From Leptolyngbya sp. PCC 7375 (GTDB lineage Bacteria > Cyanobacteriota > Cyanobacteriia > Phormidesmidales > Phormidesmidaceae): a DNA stretch of 64,000 nucleotides. The position numbers were made by a program, and so were the translations under genes. This document shows positions 16,214-24,897 of the stretch, piece after piece (within the stretch, counting starts at the first letter, position 1; each line of letters opens with the position of its first letter). Location of the stretch: positions 3,458,486 through 3,522,485 of the forward strand of contig NZ_JH993797.1 in NCBI RefSeq assembly GCF_000316115.1. The letters run 5' to 3'. Below the pieces are notes generated by a model. The model was not told the origin of the DNA. It saw only the letters and a program-made list of their open reading frames with translations, and did not search any database.

Positions 16214-17788
16214 TTACAGGCGAGCTCTAATATGCAGTGCTACGGCCTGTTGGGGCGCTACATCGAACTGAGCTCGGCCCTCTGCATCCACGGTAATCAA
16301 GCGTTCACAACTGTCTAACATTTCGCTAGGTGTTTCACCAGATTCGGCCATAGATGTCTCAGATAAAACATTGCAGTAACCACCCGCTGGCAATCCTGTC
16401 ATCAATATTTCACTGAGAGTATTATTTTCGTTATTAATAACCACAAACCCCCGATTGCCACGGGCAAATGCGATTTGGCTCTTGCCGTTATCCCACCAAT
16501 GGTCAATGGTAGAAACACCTTGGGTCACATTGCGAAACTCCACCATACTGGCAATGTCAGACCAGCGATGTTCACATACCCAGCCATCACCACAGCTCAC
16601 TGGTAAGGTTTGTCCGTTTTCATCCGCAGGCGGCCCTACCCAGTTGCCCTGCTCTCGCGGCCAGTCATAGCTGGACATAATTTTTGGAGTGCCATAGGGC
16701 CATGCCAACATAAATATATTGGCTAGCCGATATCGTGCTCCGCCATCGGTTGGCGCATAAAAAGTGATTATGTTGCGATCGCGACTACGCTGAGTTTTGT
16801 GATTATCCGTAAAAACAACAGCCTTATGACTCGGTATTAACCCCCAGGCTTCCCCAAATAGCACCAAGTTTTTTAGTTCACCATGGCGCACCTGCTCACC
16901 CAGATTACGGCCATAGCGGACCTCAGTAACCGCACCATTGCTAAAGTAGTCACCGGCTTGAATAGCGCTTGTTCCGGGGCTCGTGATTTCCTGGTAAATA
17001 AATGGACGCCCTCCATCAGGATAGAACCGGGGGGTTAGGGGATGCAGACGCCGCAGAATCTTGGCAATGTGCTGTGGTGGAATATGTTGGGCAGCATCAA
17101 TACGAAAACCAGCCACACCAAGGGTTAACAGTTCATTCATGGCAGCTGAGATCGCAGCTTGCACCGTCTCACTCCCCGTATCCAAATCCTGACGCCCCTC
17201 CACCTGACAGTGCTGTACCTGCCAGGGTTCTTCAACATAGTCCCGAGGCGCAATCGTACATGGGGCATTAAAGTCTGCCTTAATGTACGGCACCTCACTG
17301 TAGGAAAACGTCGCTGTATCAAAATCACTGCCGTCACTACCTTTGCCAGCGCCAGCGCTAGCCATATTATTGATCACCAAATCGGCATAGACTTTGATAC
17401 CCGCGTCATAACAGCGCTTGATCATATCTGCTAGCTCAGCTCGACTGCCACTACGGCTTGACAGTTTATAGCTAACCGGCTGATAGCGCTGATACCAAGG
17501 AAATGGAGTGGGGTCTTGAGCGATTATCCGATGTTCATGGGGGGGAGAAATTTGCACAGCCCCGTAACCATTTGGCCCTAACCAACTTTCACACTCCTGG
17601 GCAACATCTGGCCAACGCCACTCAAATAGCTGAACGATCACCGAACGGGAACTCGCAATCTGTCGTCCGCCAGCTGAAGGGGGCAATTGGGCAGCTACCT
17701 GACATCCTCCCATTCCTAAGGCACAGGCTATAGCTGCCGAGCGCCTGACAAATGAGGCCAGTCGTCCTGAACTCACCAAGGAACCCAC
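16214..17788 (-). CDS. GH13 alpha-amylase homologue, possible lipoprotein, active site altered
   Basis: A 524-residue exported protein of the animal/Streptomyces-like alpha-amylase type (VIVQLFEWRWPDVAQEC, then GYGAVQISPPHEH). The N-terminus is hydrophobic with a possible lipobox MGGC (Cys29). The nucleophile D231 (in GFRIDA) and acid/base E267 (in FIYQEI) are present. However, the conserved region IV FxDNHD reads FTDNHK, so the third catalytic Asp is K331. Region I ends INN instead of INH (N141), and the region II Lys is Q234. Hydrolytic activity is therefore doubtful. It could be a starch-binding or otherwise repurposed protein. Start GTG 17788. Transcribed alone. Confidence 0.85.
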   Translation of the reverse strand: MGSLVSSGRLASFVRRSAAIACALGMGGCQVAAQLPPSAGGRQIASSRSVIVQLFEWRWPDVAQECESWLGPNGYGAVQISPPHEHRIIAQDPTPFPWYQRYQPVSYKLSSRSGSRAELADMIKRCYDAGIKVYADLVINNMASAGAGKGSDGSDFDTATFSYSEVPYIKADFNAPCTIAPRDYVEEPWQVQHCQVEGRQDLDTGSETVQAAISAAMNELLTLGVAGFRIDAAQHIPPQHIAKILRRLHPLTPRFYPDGGRPFIYQEITSPGTSAIQAGDYFSNGAVTEVRYGRNLGEQVRHGELKNLVLFGEAWGLIPSHKAVVFTDNHKTQRSRDRNIITFYAPTDGGARYRLANIFMLAWPYGTPKIMSSYDWPREQGNWVGPPADENGQTLPVSCGDGWVCEHRWSDIASMVEFRNVTQGVSTIDHWWDNGKSQIAFARGNRGFVVINNENNTLSEILMTGLPAGGYCNVLSETSMAESGETPSEMLDSCERLITVDAEGRAQFDVAPQQAVALHIRARL

Positions 17789-18116
17789 TGGACTGCACCA
17801 CCTGCGATCGCAGGGAGACTAATTGTTTCAACAAGCAAAGCGAGCATTATATAGCCTCACAACTGTGTCCAGTATCGGTCACGTATTATCCACGATTAGC
17901 ACTCCGCCAACCAAGTAATATTTTTTACACGGATGTGACAGCGCATTCAGAGTTCTTGAGATTTTTTTAGTCTTCAGAACTACGTTACCTAATACAAAAA
18001 CCTGCTTCCAGGGGGGGAATACCCCTAAAAACAGGCTTTATTAATTCAAATTGAGGATTAGGCTAGCTGAAAGCCAAGGCTAATCAAAATATAACTTGTT
18101 CAAAAGCAGGACGTGA
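17789..18116. other. Intergenic region between petJ and the amylase-like gene
   Basis: It holds the petJ terminator (17996-18035) and presumably the promoter of the amylase-like gene. A HIP1 octamer lies at 17804-17811. No other feature is seen. Confidence 0.4.
17996..18035 (-). terminator. Rho-independent terminator of petJ
   Basis: On the minus strand CCTGTTTTTAGGGG (complement of 18022-18035) pairs with CCCCTGGAAGCAGG (complement of 18001-18014) over 14 positions, three of them G-U. TTTTTG follows. It lies about 80 bp past the petJ stop. Confidence 0.8.
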
Positions 18117-18449
18117 CTACCAGCCCTTATCGGATTGAGCCAATATATAAGCTGCAACGTTCTCAACCTGCTCAGGCGTCAAACGACCACCGAAAGAAGG
18201 CATACCAGCATTACCATTTGTTACCTGAGTCGTAATTGCGTCAACAGTATCTTTGCCATTAGCAACCAAGTCATCCTTCTTTAGAGTCTTAGCGGGGTTA
18301 ACTGCGTTACCACCACCAATGTGGCAAGCCGCACAGTTAGCAGCAAATACCTGAGCACCAGCACCAGCATCAGCAGCCATAGCAGGAGGCGCAATCAAGA
18401 AAACTGCGCTTGCTACAAACGCTACAACAGTAGCCAAAATAGACTTCAT
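18117..18449 (-). CDS. petJ: Cytochrome c6
   Basis: Cytochrome c6 is a soluble lumenal haem protein that carries electrons from cytochrome b6f to photosystem I, usually replacing plastocyanin when copper is scarce. The 110-residue precursor has a signal peptide ending AMA|ADAG after residue 25, the haem motif CAACH (39-43), and the distal axial Met in NAGMPSF. The C-terminal AAYILAQSDKGW is typical. A strong ribosome site (GAGAGGAG) precedes ATG 18449. It is divergent from petE, so one 437-bp region controls both alternative carriers. Confidence 0.97.
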   Translation of the reverse strand: MKSILATVVAFVASAVFLIAPPAMAADAGAGAQVFAANCAACHIGGGNAVNPAKTLKKDDLVANGKDTVDAITTQVTNGNAGMPSFGGRLTPEQVENVAAYILAQSDKGW

Positions 18450-18793
18450 CGGATACTCCTCTCAAAAAAAGTCACAGTCTAATAATCAAACGATTTCAGC
18501 CAAAAGCTTAAAGTTTGACTAAAGATGATCGTCTCCAGTTTTTTCAGACCGCGTCAAATGACAGCAGGTCAAACATTAACAACTGTAAAGAGCCTTGCCA
18601 TCAGCTTTAGCCAGCCATAGCTAACTATCAGGCCATGGCACATGTCTTTTGGAGATCGACTCAAACCTATATGCTGAAAGGCATTCCCTGGATTTAACAT
18701 CTAGCAAAAGGGACCATTAGACGTGTCCGAAACGCTATCGAATAGTTGACTAGAGGTCTGGTACTGCTGAACAACGCTTTATTTTTTGTTTAT

Positions 18794-18824
18794 TTGTCTA
18801 CGACGACATCCGGCATTCTAAAAT
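18794..18824 (+). promoter_or_regulatory. petE: Candidate petE promoter
   Basis: TTGTCT (18794-18799) and TAAAAT (18819-18824) resemble -35 and -10 boxes, with a long 19-bp spacer. Transcription would start near 18831, just before the palindrome at 18838. Confidence 0.35.
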
Positions 18825-18837
18825 AACTAAGCATGTT

Positions 18838-18859
18838 GTAGTTAAGAATGCTTAACTAC
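18838..18859 (+). promoter_or_regulatory. Perfect 9-bp-arm palindrome upstream of petE
   Basis: GTAGTTAAG (18838-18846) and CTTAACTAC (18851-18859) are perfect inverted copies around AATG. It ends 27 bp before the petE ATG, where it could be an operator for a dimeric repressor or a 5'-UTR hairpin. Confidence 0.55.
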
Positions 18860-18886
18860 CTCTAAATTCAACCTTGAGAAATCACC

Positions 18887-19291
18887 ATGACCTTTATCAA
18901 TCGCGCTTTGCGAGCCATGGGTGCGCTATTAGTAGCGGCTGCTCTGGTTTTCGCAGGCACTGTTTTCAATGCAGCTCCTGCCTACGCTACTGATTACCAA
19001 GTAAAAATGGGTTCCGATGCAGGTCTGCTGGCGTTTGAGCCTGCAACCCTCACCATTAAGGCTGGCGATACAGTGACTTGGGTTAACAACAAAATGGCCC
19101 CCCATAACGTTATCTTTGATGCAGCTCAGGTTCCTGGCGGCAAAGACGTTGCAGATGCCTTATCCCAAGAACAGCTAACCTTCTCCCCTGGTGAGTCCTA
19201 CTCCTCCAAATTCACTGAGCCTGGTGAGTACAGCTACTTCTGCGCCCCTCACCGTGGTGCTGGCATGGTTGGCAAGATTATCGTTGAATAA
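18887..19291 (+). CDS. petE: Plastocyanin
   Basis: Plastocyanin is the lumenal type-1 blue copper protein that passes electrons from cytochrome f to photosystem I. The 134-residue precursor has a signal peptide with cleavage AYA|TDY after residue 34. The four copper ligands are present: H73 in APHN, C119 and H122 in FCAPHRGAGM, and M127. Length and the closing VGKIIVE are normal. It is monocistronic with a strong terminator and is divergent from petJ, its functional substitute. Copper-dependent reciprocal control is expected from the family. Confidence 0.98.
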   Translation: MTFINRALRAMGALLVAAALVFAGTVFNAAPAYATDYQVKMGSDAGLLAFEPATLTIKAGDTVTWVNNKMAPHNVIFDAAQVPGGKDVADALSQEQLTFSPGESYSSKFTEPGEYSYFCAPHRGAGMVGKIIVE

Positions 19292-19328
19292 ACGATGATT
19301 GCCAATCAAGTCATTTGAATGTAACGCA

Positions 19329-19357
19329 AAAGGTCGGGTCAATGGCCCGACCTTTTT
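19329..19357 (+). terminator. Rho-independent terminator of petE
   Basis: AAAGGTCGGG (19329-19338) and CCCGACCTTT (19346-19355) form a perfect 10-bp stem with a 7-nt loop, followed by a T-rich end. It begins 38 bp after the petE stop. Confidence 0.88.
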
Positions 19358-19413
19358 GTCGTTCTCAAGAATTCAGCTTCACTGAACACAGCAAGGCTCA
19401 GAGCTCGCTAAAG

Positions 19414-21060
19414 TCATGTTTGTTTTGCCAATAAAGGGGCAGCCGACAAGAGCGTTTTCGTATATGAATGCTGCGGTGATATGAAAATCTGCTCTGTTGG
19501 TCCAATTTCAACGATTTTGCCACCATTCATGACAGCTATGAGATCGCAAAGATACCGCGCCACCCATAAATCGTGGGTAATAAATAGATAGGTTAAGTCA
19601 AGCTCTTCTTTCAGCTCCAGCATCAGCTCTAGTACCTGGGCCTGAACGCTCGCATCTAACATGCTCACTGGCTCATCACAAATCACCAGCTTAGGTTTAG
19701 TAATTAAGGCACGGGCAATAGCAACGCGCTGCTGCTGCCCCCCAGACAAATCACCAGGATAACGGTCATAATAGGCTTCGGTCGGCGTCAGCCCCACCCG
19801 CTTCAACATGGCATGCACCTGCTGCTTGGCATCCGACGCATTCGCCAAACCATGGATAATTAACGGATCAGCAATCCCCTGCCCCACGGTCATCATAGGA
19901 TTGAGACAAGCATGGGGATCTTGGAAAATCATTTGAAAATTGCGTCGCTGCGCCTGCAGTTGAGCCCGAGACATGCCTACCAAGTTTTGTCCCATGAACT
20001 CCACCCGACCTGATGTCGGTGGAATAATCTGCATCAACGCACGGGAAAACGTACTTTTTCCGCAGCCTGATTCTCCTACCAGACCCAGGATCTCACCGGG
20101 ATGCAAGTCTACAGAAATGCCATCAACGGCTTTAATATCCTCCGATTGTGCTCGATTAAACAACTTCGAAAGCAAATTTTGCTCAATGGTGTAGTGCTTT
20201 ACGAGATCTTGTACTCGCAGAAGAGGCGCGGTTGCGGTTTCTTTTTCTAATGCCGAATCATCAGCCTCATAGTTTTGCAACTGATGGGCCGCCTGTAGCA
20301 AAGACTGAGTGTAATCCGCCTGAGGATGATACAAAACGTCTTCGGTCGCTCCCAGCTCTACAAGTTTGCCTTGATACATGACGGCAATGCGATCGCAATA
20401 CTCCCCAACCAATGCCAGATCGTGGGAAATCAAGATCAGGGCCATCCCTCGCTCCCGACAAAGCTGAGTCAGCAGATCTAAAATTTGCGCCGAAATCGTG
20501 ACATCCAAACTGGTGGTAGGTTCATCTGCCACAATCAGCTTGGGATTGAGTAACAGCGCCAGGGCGATGGCAACTCGCTGTCGCATACCACCACTAAACT
20601 CGTGGGGATACTGATCCCAGCGGTTTGCAGGGATACTGACGGATTTTAGGGTTGCGATCGCAATTTCCTTTGCAGCCTGTTTAGACACATCGGAGCGATG
20701 GGCGCGCAGGGTCTCTACGCAGTGATTCCCGATGGTCATCAGCGGATCGAGTCGCGTCATTGGATCTTGAAACACCAATGACACCGCTTCTCCTCGAAAC
20801 CGCCGAATTTCCTTGCTCGAAAAGCCCAACACATCGCGACCTTCAAACAGTGACCGTCCTTTAGTCTGACTACCCCTTGGCAACAACCGTAGAGCAGCTC
20901 GCCCCAAGGTCGACTTACCACATCCAGATTCTCCCACTAGCCCCAGCATTTCTCCAGGCTGTAGCAATAAAGACACATTCTCAACCGCCCAACTTTCCTG
21001 CTGTGGATAAGCGACACCAAAGTCATCAAGCTGTAGCAATGGAGGAGTCATAATACTCAA
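19414..21060 (-). CDS. Double ABC ATPase, oligopeptide/dipeptide-type importer
   Basis: Two complete nucleotide-binding domains in one 548-residue chain, as in YejF or GsiA of peptide and glutathione importers. Both halves carry a Walker A of the form GESGCGKST (43-51 and about 328-336), a signature (LSGG or FSGG) and Walker B VADEP or ICDEP. The typical Opp/Dpp C-terminal extension is also present (VELGATEDVLYHPQADYT and VEIGPTEQIFISPQHSYT). It would power peptide uptake across the inner membrane. No permease or binding protein is nearby, so the partners are encoded elsewhere. It follows the zinc-ribbon gene by 12 bp. Confidence 0.92.
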   Translation of the reverse strand: MSIMTPPLLQLDDFGVAYPQQESWAVENVSLLLQPGEMLGLVGESGCGKSTLGRAALRLLPRGSQTKGRSLFEGRDVLGFSSKEIRRFRGEAVSLVFQDPMTRLDPLMTIGNHCVETLRAHRSDVSKQAAKEIAIATLKSVSIPANRWDQYPHEFSGGMRQRVAIALALLLNPKLIVADEPTTSLDVTISAQILDLLTQLCRERGMALILISHDLALVGEYCDRIAVMYQGKLVELGATEDVLYHPQADYTQSLLQAAHQLQNYEADDSALEKETATAPLLRVQDLVKHYTIEQNLLSKLFNRAQSEDIKAVDGISVDLHPGEILGLVGESGCGKSTFSRALMQIIPPTSGRVEFMGQNLVGMSRAQLQAQRRNFQMIFQDPHACLNPMMTVGQGIADPLIIHGLANASDAKQQVHAMLKRVGLTPTEAYYDRYPGDLSGGQQQRVAIARALITKPKLVICDEPVSMLDASVQAQVLELMLELKEELDLTYLFITHDLWVARYLCDLIAVMNGGKIVEIGPTEQIFISPQHSYTKTLLSAAPLLAKQT

Positions 21061-21072
21061 AACATAGATATT

Positions 21073-21642
21073 TCACTTCTCAAATCGCCTCATCAAATAA
21101 GCCACCCCAAAATCTCCATTGGGGTGATTTTCCAGCAAAGTTGCTAACTCAAAAAGTCTCTCCGCAATTTCTGGCCCAAGTTTCTCCGCTGTCGCCACCT
21201 GCTCACGCAGTTCGGCCTCAGCAACACGCACACGGCTTTGCCATTCATCGGTAAACAGCACAGGGATATAGGCACTCAGACCAAGATCACTAAGCACATC
21301 CCACTCCCCTGCATCACACCAAACACCTTTGCAAGCAGGACAGCGTTCCAGGAAAAATGCAACTTTTTGTAGATTAATTCTGCTTCTAACTAAATAAAAT
21401 CCACAGCTCGGACAAAGGCCAGCTCGATTGTCGTAGCGAGATGGCTGATAATCAATGTCTTGGTTAATGGGCAACGTCAAGTCATCAATACTAAGAGACG
21501 GATCTGTCTGGGTAGTTTGCCAAGACTGATAATCCTCAGGAGCTATCCAAGAGCCACTACAGGTTGGACAATTAGAAGCCTTTAGCCCATCTACTAGCTC
21601 ACCTATCAGCAGCGATTCCTGCGGATGCTTTGGACAGAACAT
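21073..21642 (-). CDS. Protein with two TFIIB-type zinc ribbons
   Basis: A 189-residue soluble protein. Cys pairs lie at the N-terminus (FCPKH and NCPTCSGSW, about residues 3-41) and again at about 77-110 (CPSCG and CPACKGVWCDAGEW), each fitting the zf-TFIIB fold with the GxW...GE ending. The C-terminal about 60 residues are helical and charged. The function of this family is unknown. The gene ends 12 bp before the double ABC ATPase, so they probably share a transcript, but I see no functional reason for the pairing. Confidence 0.8.
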   Translation of the reverse strand: MFCPKHPQESLLIGELVDGLKASNCPTCSGSWIAPEDYQSWQTTQTDPSLSIDDLTLPINQDIDYQPSRYDNRAGLCPSCGFYLVRSRINLQKVAFFLERCPACKGVWCDAGEWDVLSDLGLSAYIPVLFTDEWQSRVRVAEAELREQVATAEKLGPEIAERLFELATLLENHPNGDFGVAYLMRRFEK

Positions 21643-21753
21643 CGCCCTCCGTGAATAAAGTACAAAAACTATACAGACACATGTACTAAACCGCGTCTAC
21701 ATCCAGAACTGTAGTTTTTAGCAGAGGAAAACTCAAGTTTTTCTAGGAGCAAA

Positions 21754-22104
21754 TCACTGATTACAGAGGTTAATTAAGACTTGAGTAAACCCTTCTAACT
21801 GCTGCAGACGCTGCTCCATTTGCTGTAGACGCTGCTGCCGAGTATCACCGTGGCTAGCTGAGTTTACAAAGTTGACTTCCACCATCAAAAGCCGCATATG
21901 ACGATGGATTTCCGTTATCGCTGCACGCCCCTGAGGCTGCTCCAACATGTCTGTCTGACTCAGCTGAGGCCAAAGGGTTTGAGCAAAGAACTGTTGCAGA
22001 ATATTAGCCTTTGCAGCCCCTTCAATCTGCCCTAATGCCAACTTTACCTGAGCTAATTGAGCACTATAGGCATTGAGATCATCAACTACAGCAGCAAATG
22101 TCAT
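21754..22104 (-). CDS. PatD-like heterocyst-frequency protein
   Basis: A 116-residue, mostly helical protein. The C-terminal half (ITEIHRHMRLLMVEVNF, then an SA--T-QQRL pattern and a final LINLC) matches my memory of PatD, which in Anabaena limits heterocyst frequency. PatD relatives also occur in cyanobacteria that do not make heterocysts, so this does not establish that the host differentiates. No signal peptide or membrane segment is visible. It is transcribed separately, 111 bp from the zinc-ribbon gene. An unrelated helical protein with similar spacing is possible. Confidence 0.55.
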   Translation of the reverse strand: MTFAAVVDDLNAYSAQLAQVKLALGQIEGAAKANILQQFFAQTLWPQLSQTDMLEQPQGRAAITEIHRHMRLLMVEVNFVNSASHGDTRQQRLQQMEQRLQQLEGFTQVLINLCNQ

Positions 22105-22605
22105 GATTTAATAATAATGCAAGATTTTAATAAAGCCATTTAGAACTTTTTTTTTAATATCTATAGCTTTTATATAAGTATTTTATTGTTCTTTAATGAC
22201 GCACATATTCTAATAGTAAAGGCAAGCAAATCGCCTGGGAACTGATGTAAGCACTAATCTAAGCCTTGAAATTATCCACTTACAGAACTCAGGCAATCGT
22301 CTGTAACAACCACTGATAACCTCACCATCAAGCTACAATTGTAAGAATTTATACTCTGTAATCTATCCTACGAATTAAGAGGGTAAACGTCTTGGTCAAG
22401 ATAGCACTTGAACCTTTGATGCATCGTGCCACAGGCGTAATTTCTTACATAAGACAGATGATTGCGGATCTTGCTTGCTCACTAGGTACCAACGTTTTGC
22501 ATTAACGCAACTTCCAGTAGAACATAGCGTATCGGTACTGGCCCTATTCAGACCACCCGGAGCCAATGTGGTTTTTGCAGTTTTTATCCTCCCCCCCGAT
22601 CTACC
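22105..22605. other. Intergenic region upstream of the (p)ppGpp enzyme gene
   Basis: These 501 bp lie between divergent genes. They are AT-rich near 22140-22200, including a T9 run at 22147-22155 with no hairpin before it. No gene, RNA or operator is recognised. Confidence 0.4.
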
Positions 22606-24897
22606 ATGACACCAGCAGCCCCTGTTATCCCCAAAGACTGTACCTTACCGACCTGGCTTAGGTCTTGCATTCTAGAACACAGCCAGCCAATAGAGATCCA
22701 TGGGGACAGCCAGGTCCCGCTTGAGCGTCCTAAAGATAACAATCAGCTAGTCTGTCGCGCATTTGAATTTGCCTATCAACTCCACAAGGGGCAGATGCGG
22801 GCCTCTGGGGAACCCTATATTGCCCATCCGGTAGCCGTCGCGAATATCTTGCGCAGTCTAGGGGGAGACAGCGCTATGATTGCAGCCGGTTTTTTACACG
22901 ATGTCGTAGAAGACACAGATGTTTCAGCGGATGAAATCGAGGCTCATTTTGGGGCAGAAGTCCGCCAAATGGTAGAAGGCGTCACCAAGCTATCAAAATT
23001 TCAGTTCAACAGTAAAACAGAGCGTCAAGCTGAAAATTTCCGCCGTATGTTCTTGGCCATGGCTCAAGATATCCGAGTCATTGTAGTTAAGCTGGCAGAT
23101 CGCCTCCATAACATGCGGACATTGCAACATCTGCCCCCCGAAAAGCAGGTACAAAAAGCCTGCGAAACCATCGAAATTTTTGCCCCACTGGCAAATCGAC
23201 TGGGGATCGGTCGTATGAAGTGGGAACTAGAGGACCTTTCTTTTAAGTACCTAGAAGAGTCGTCTTATCAAGAAATCAAAAACTTAATTTCTGAAAAGCG
23301 TGTAGACCGAGAGGCCCGGTTAAAACAGGTTGCCGAATTATTAGAAACTCATCTGACAAATGACGGGATCAACTGTGTTGAGATCAGCAGTCGCCCCAAA
23401 CATCTTTACAGCATCTATCGCAAGATGCAGCGTCAGAAAAAAGACTTCCACCAGATCTATGACATTGCGGCAGTACGCATCATCGTTAGTACCAAGGTGG
23501 AATGTTATCGAGCTCTAGCGGTCGTTCACGATCAATTCAAGCCAATTCCTGGACGCTTTAAAGACTATATTGGTCTACCTAAAGCTAACCGTTATCAGTC
23601 ATTACACACGGCTGTTATTGGCGAGCAAGGTCGTCCCATTGAAGTGCAGATTCGTACGATGGAAATGCACCACGTTGCTGAATATGGGATCGCTGCTCAC
23701 TGGAAATATAAGGAAACTGGTAACAGTAATACCAAGGTCAACGCAGAAGACGAAAAATTCACCTGGCTGCGACAACTCCTGGAATGGCAAAGCGATCTCA
23801 AGGACGCCCAGGAATATTTGAGCGATGTTAAAGATAACCTTTTTGATGAAGAAGTCTACGTCTTCAGTCCCCGAGGTGATGTATTTGCCTTGAGTCAAGG
23901 AGCCACGCCTGTAGATTTTGCCTATCGTATCCATACAGAAGTAGGGCATCACTGTGCTGGGGCCAAGGTAAACGATCGCATTGTCACCCTCGATACCCAA
24001 CTTGAAAACGGTGACATTGTTGAAGTTCTGACCAACAAACACAGCCACCCCAGCCTGGACTGGCTAAATTTTGTCGTTTCCGCCGGTGCTCGTAACCGTA
24101 TTCGTCATTGGTATAAGCAGTCTCACCATGATGAGAACATGGCCCGTGGCCATGCCATGCTGGAAAAGGTCATGGGGCGTGATGGTCTAGATTCTTTGTT
24201 GAAATCAGCTCCAGCCCAAGCAGCAGCACGACGCAGCAATTATCCCTGTGTTGAGGATATGTTGGCAGCTTTAGGTTACGGAGAAATAACACTGAATGCG
24301 GTGGTTAACCGTCTGCAAGAGGCAACTAAAGAACTCCAGCCAATAGACGAAGGAAACGATGAAACCCTAGCAGAGCAAATCAATGAAGGCGCAGTCGTTC
24401 GTACTCGCTGGGGCGGCAATACTCATGGTGGGACATCAGACAGTTCCATCATCGGTGTCGAGGGGCTACTGCATCATATTGCCGGTTGTTGCAATCCCCT
24501 GCCAGGGGAGCCGATTCTCGGGGCCGTATCAATGGGTGCTCGGGGCATTGCTATCCATCGTCAAGGGTGTCCGAATGTGGCTTCGGTACCTGGAGATCGC
24601 CTCATACCAGTACGTTGGAATTCAGTGGGAGCCGCCACTGGCCGATCTCAAACCTACCCAGTCATGCTGAAACTGGAGGTTATTGATCGGGTGGGTGTTC
24701 TTAAGGATATTTTGAGCCACTTATCAGATCTTAAGATCAACGTACATCGAGCAACAGTCACGACATTTCCGGATCAAATTGCTGAAATTGACTTGGGCCT
24801 TGATGTTAAAGACCATGCCCATTTTGATCGAACCATTAAGAAATTGCGCAAGATGACCGATGTACTCAAACTTAAGCGCCTTAGTCAGATGGATTAA
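22606..24897 (+). CDS. spoT: Bifunctional (p)ppGpp synthetase/hydrolase (Rel/SpoT)
   Basis: This enzyme makes and degrades the stringent-response alarmone (p)ppGpp. The 763-residue protein has an HD hydrolase domain (about 54-205) with the metal motif HD at 98-99 and ED at 102-103. It has a synthetase domain (about 245-370, with GRFKDYIGLPKANRYQSLHT). TGS (about 418-480), a zinc-finger/helical region with CCNPLPGEPI, and a C-terminal ACT domain (about 685-760) follow. Both catalytic halves look intact, as expected for the single long Rel of cyanobacteria. The 3' end overlaps the convergent VOC gene by 4 bp. Confidence 0.95.
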   Translation: MTPAAPVIPKDCTLPTWLRSCILEHSQPIEIHGDSQVPLERPKDNNQLVCRAFEFAYQLHKGQMRASGEPYIAHPVAVANILRSLGGDSAMIAAGFLHDVVEDTDVSADEIEAHFGAEVRQMVEGVTKLSKFQFNSKTERQAENFRRMFLAMAQDIRVIVVKLADRLHNMRTLQHLPPEKQVQKACETIEIFAPLANRLGIGRMKWELEDLSFKYLEESSYQEIKNLISEKRVDREARLKQVAELLETHLTNDGINCVEISSRPKHLYSIYRKMQRQKKDFHQIYDIAAVRIIVSTKVECYRALAVVHDQFKPIPGRFKDYIGLPKANRYQSLHTAVIGEQGRPIEVQIRTMEMHHVAEYGIAAHWKYKETGNSNTKVNAEDEKFTWLRQLLEWQSDLKDAQEYLSDVKDNLFDEEVYVFSPRGDVFALSQGATPVDFAYRIHTEVGHHCAGAKVNDRIVTLDTQLENGDIVEVLTNKHSHPSLDWLNFVVSAGARNRIRHWYKQSHHDENMARGHAMLEKVMGRDGLDSLLKSAPAQAAARRSNYPCVEDMLAALGYGEITLNAVVNRLQEATKELQPIDEGNDETLAEQINEGAVVRTRWGGNTHGGTSDSSIIGVEGLLHHIAGCCNPLPGEPILGAVSMGARGIAIHRQGCPNVASVPGDRLIPVRWNSVGAATGRSQTYPVMLKLEVIDRVGVLKDILSHLSDLKINVHRATVTTFPDQIAEIDLGLDVKDHAHFDRTIKKLRKMTDVLKLKRLSQMD

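Larger units (their letters stand above)
18450..18886. promoter_or_regulatory. Shared petJ/petE control region
   Basis: This 437-bp region separates the divergent cytochrome c6 and plastocyanin genes. In cyanobacteria that carry both, copper usually turns petE on and petJ off through a BlaI/BlaR-type pair (PetR/PetP in Synechocystis). That gene pair is not in this window. A long palindrome near petE (18838-18859) is the best operator candidate. TAGTTGACTA (18743-18752) is a second, shorter symmetric site. Confidence 0.55.

Noticed and set aside
17896..17904. TTAGCACTC, half of a CIRCE element
   Set aside because: No GAGTGCTAA partner follows at the right spacing, and the downstream gene is not a chaperone gene. 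No CIRCE was found before grpE or dnaK either.
22147..22155. T9 run as a possible terminator tract
   Set aside because: No stable hairpin precedes it on either strand, and it lies upstream of the PatD-like gene, not downstream of a gene.
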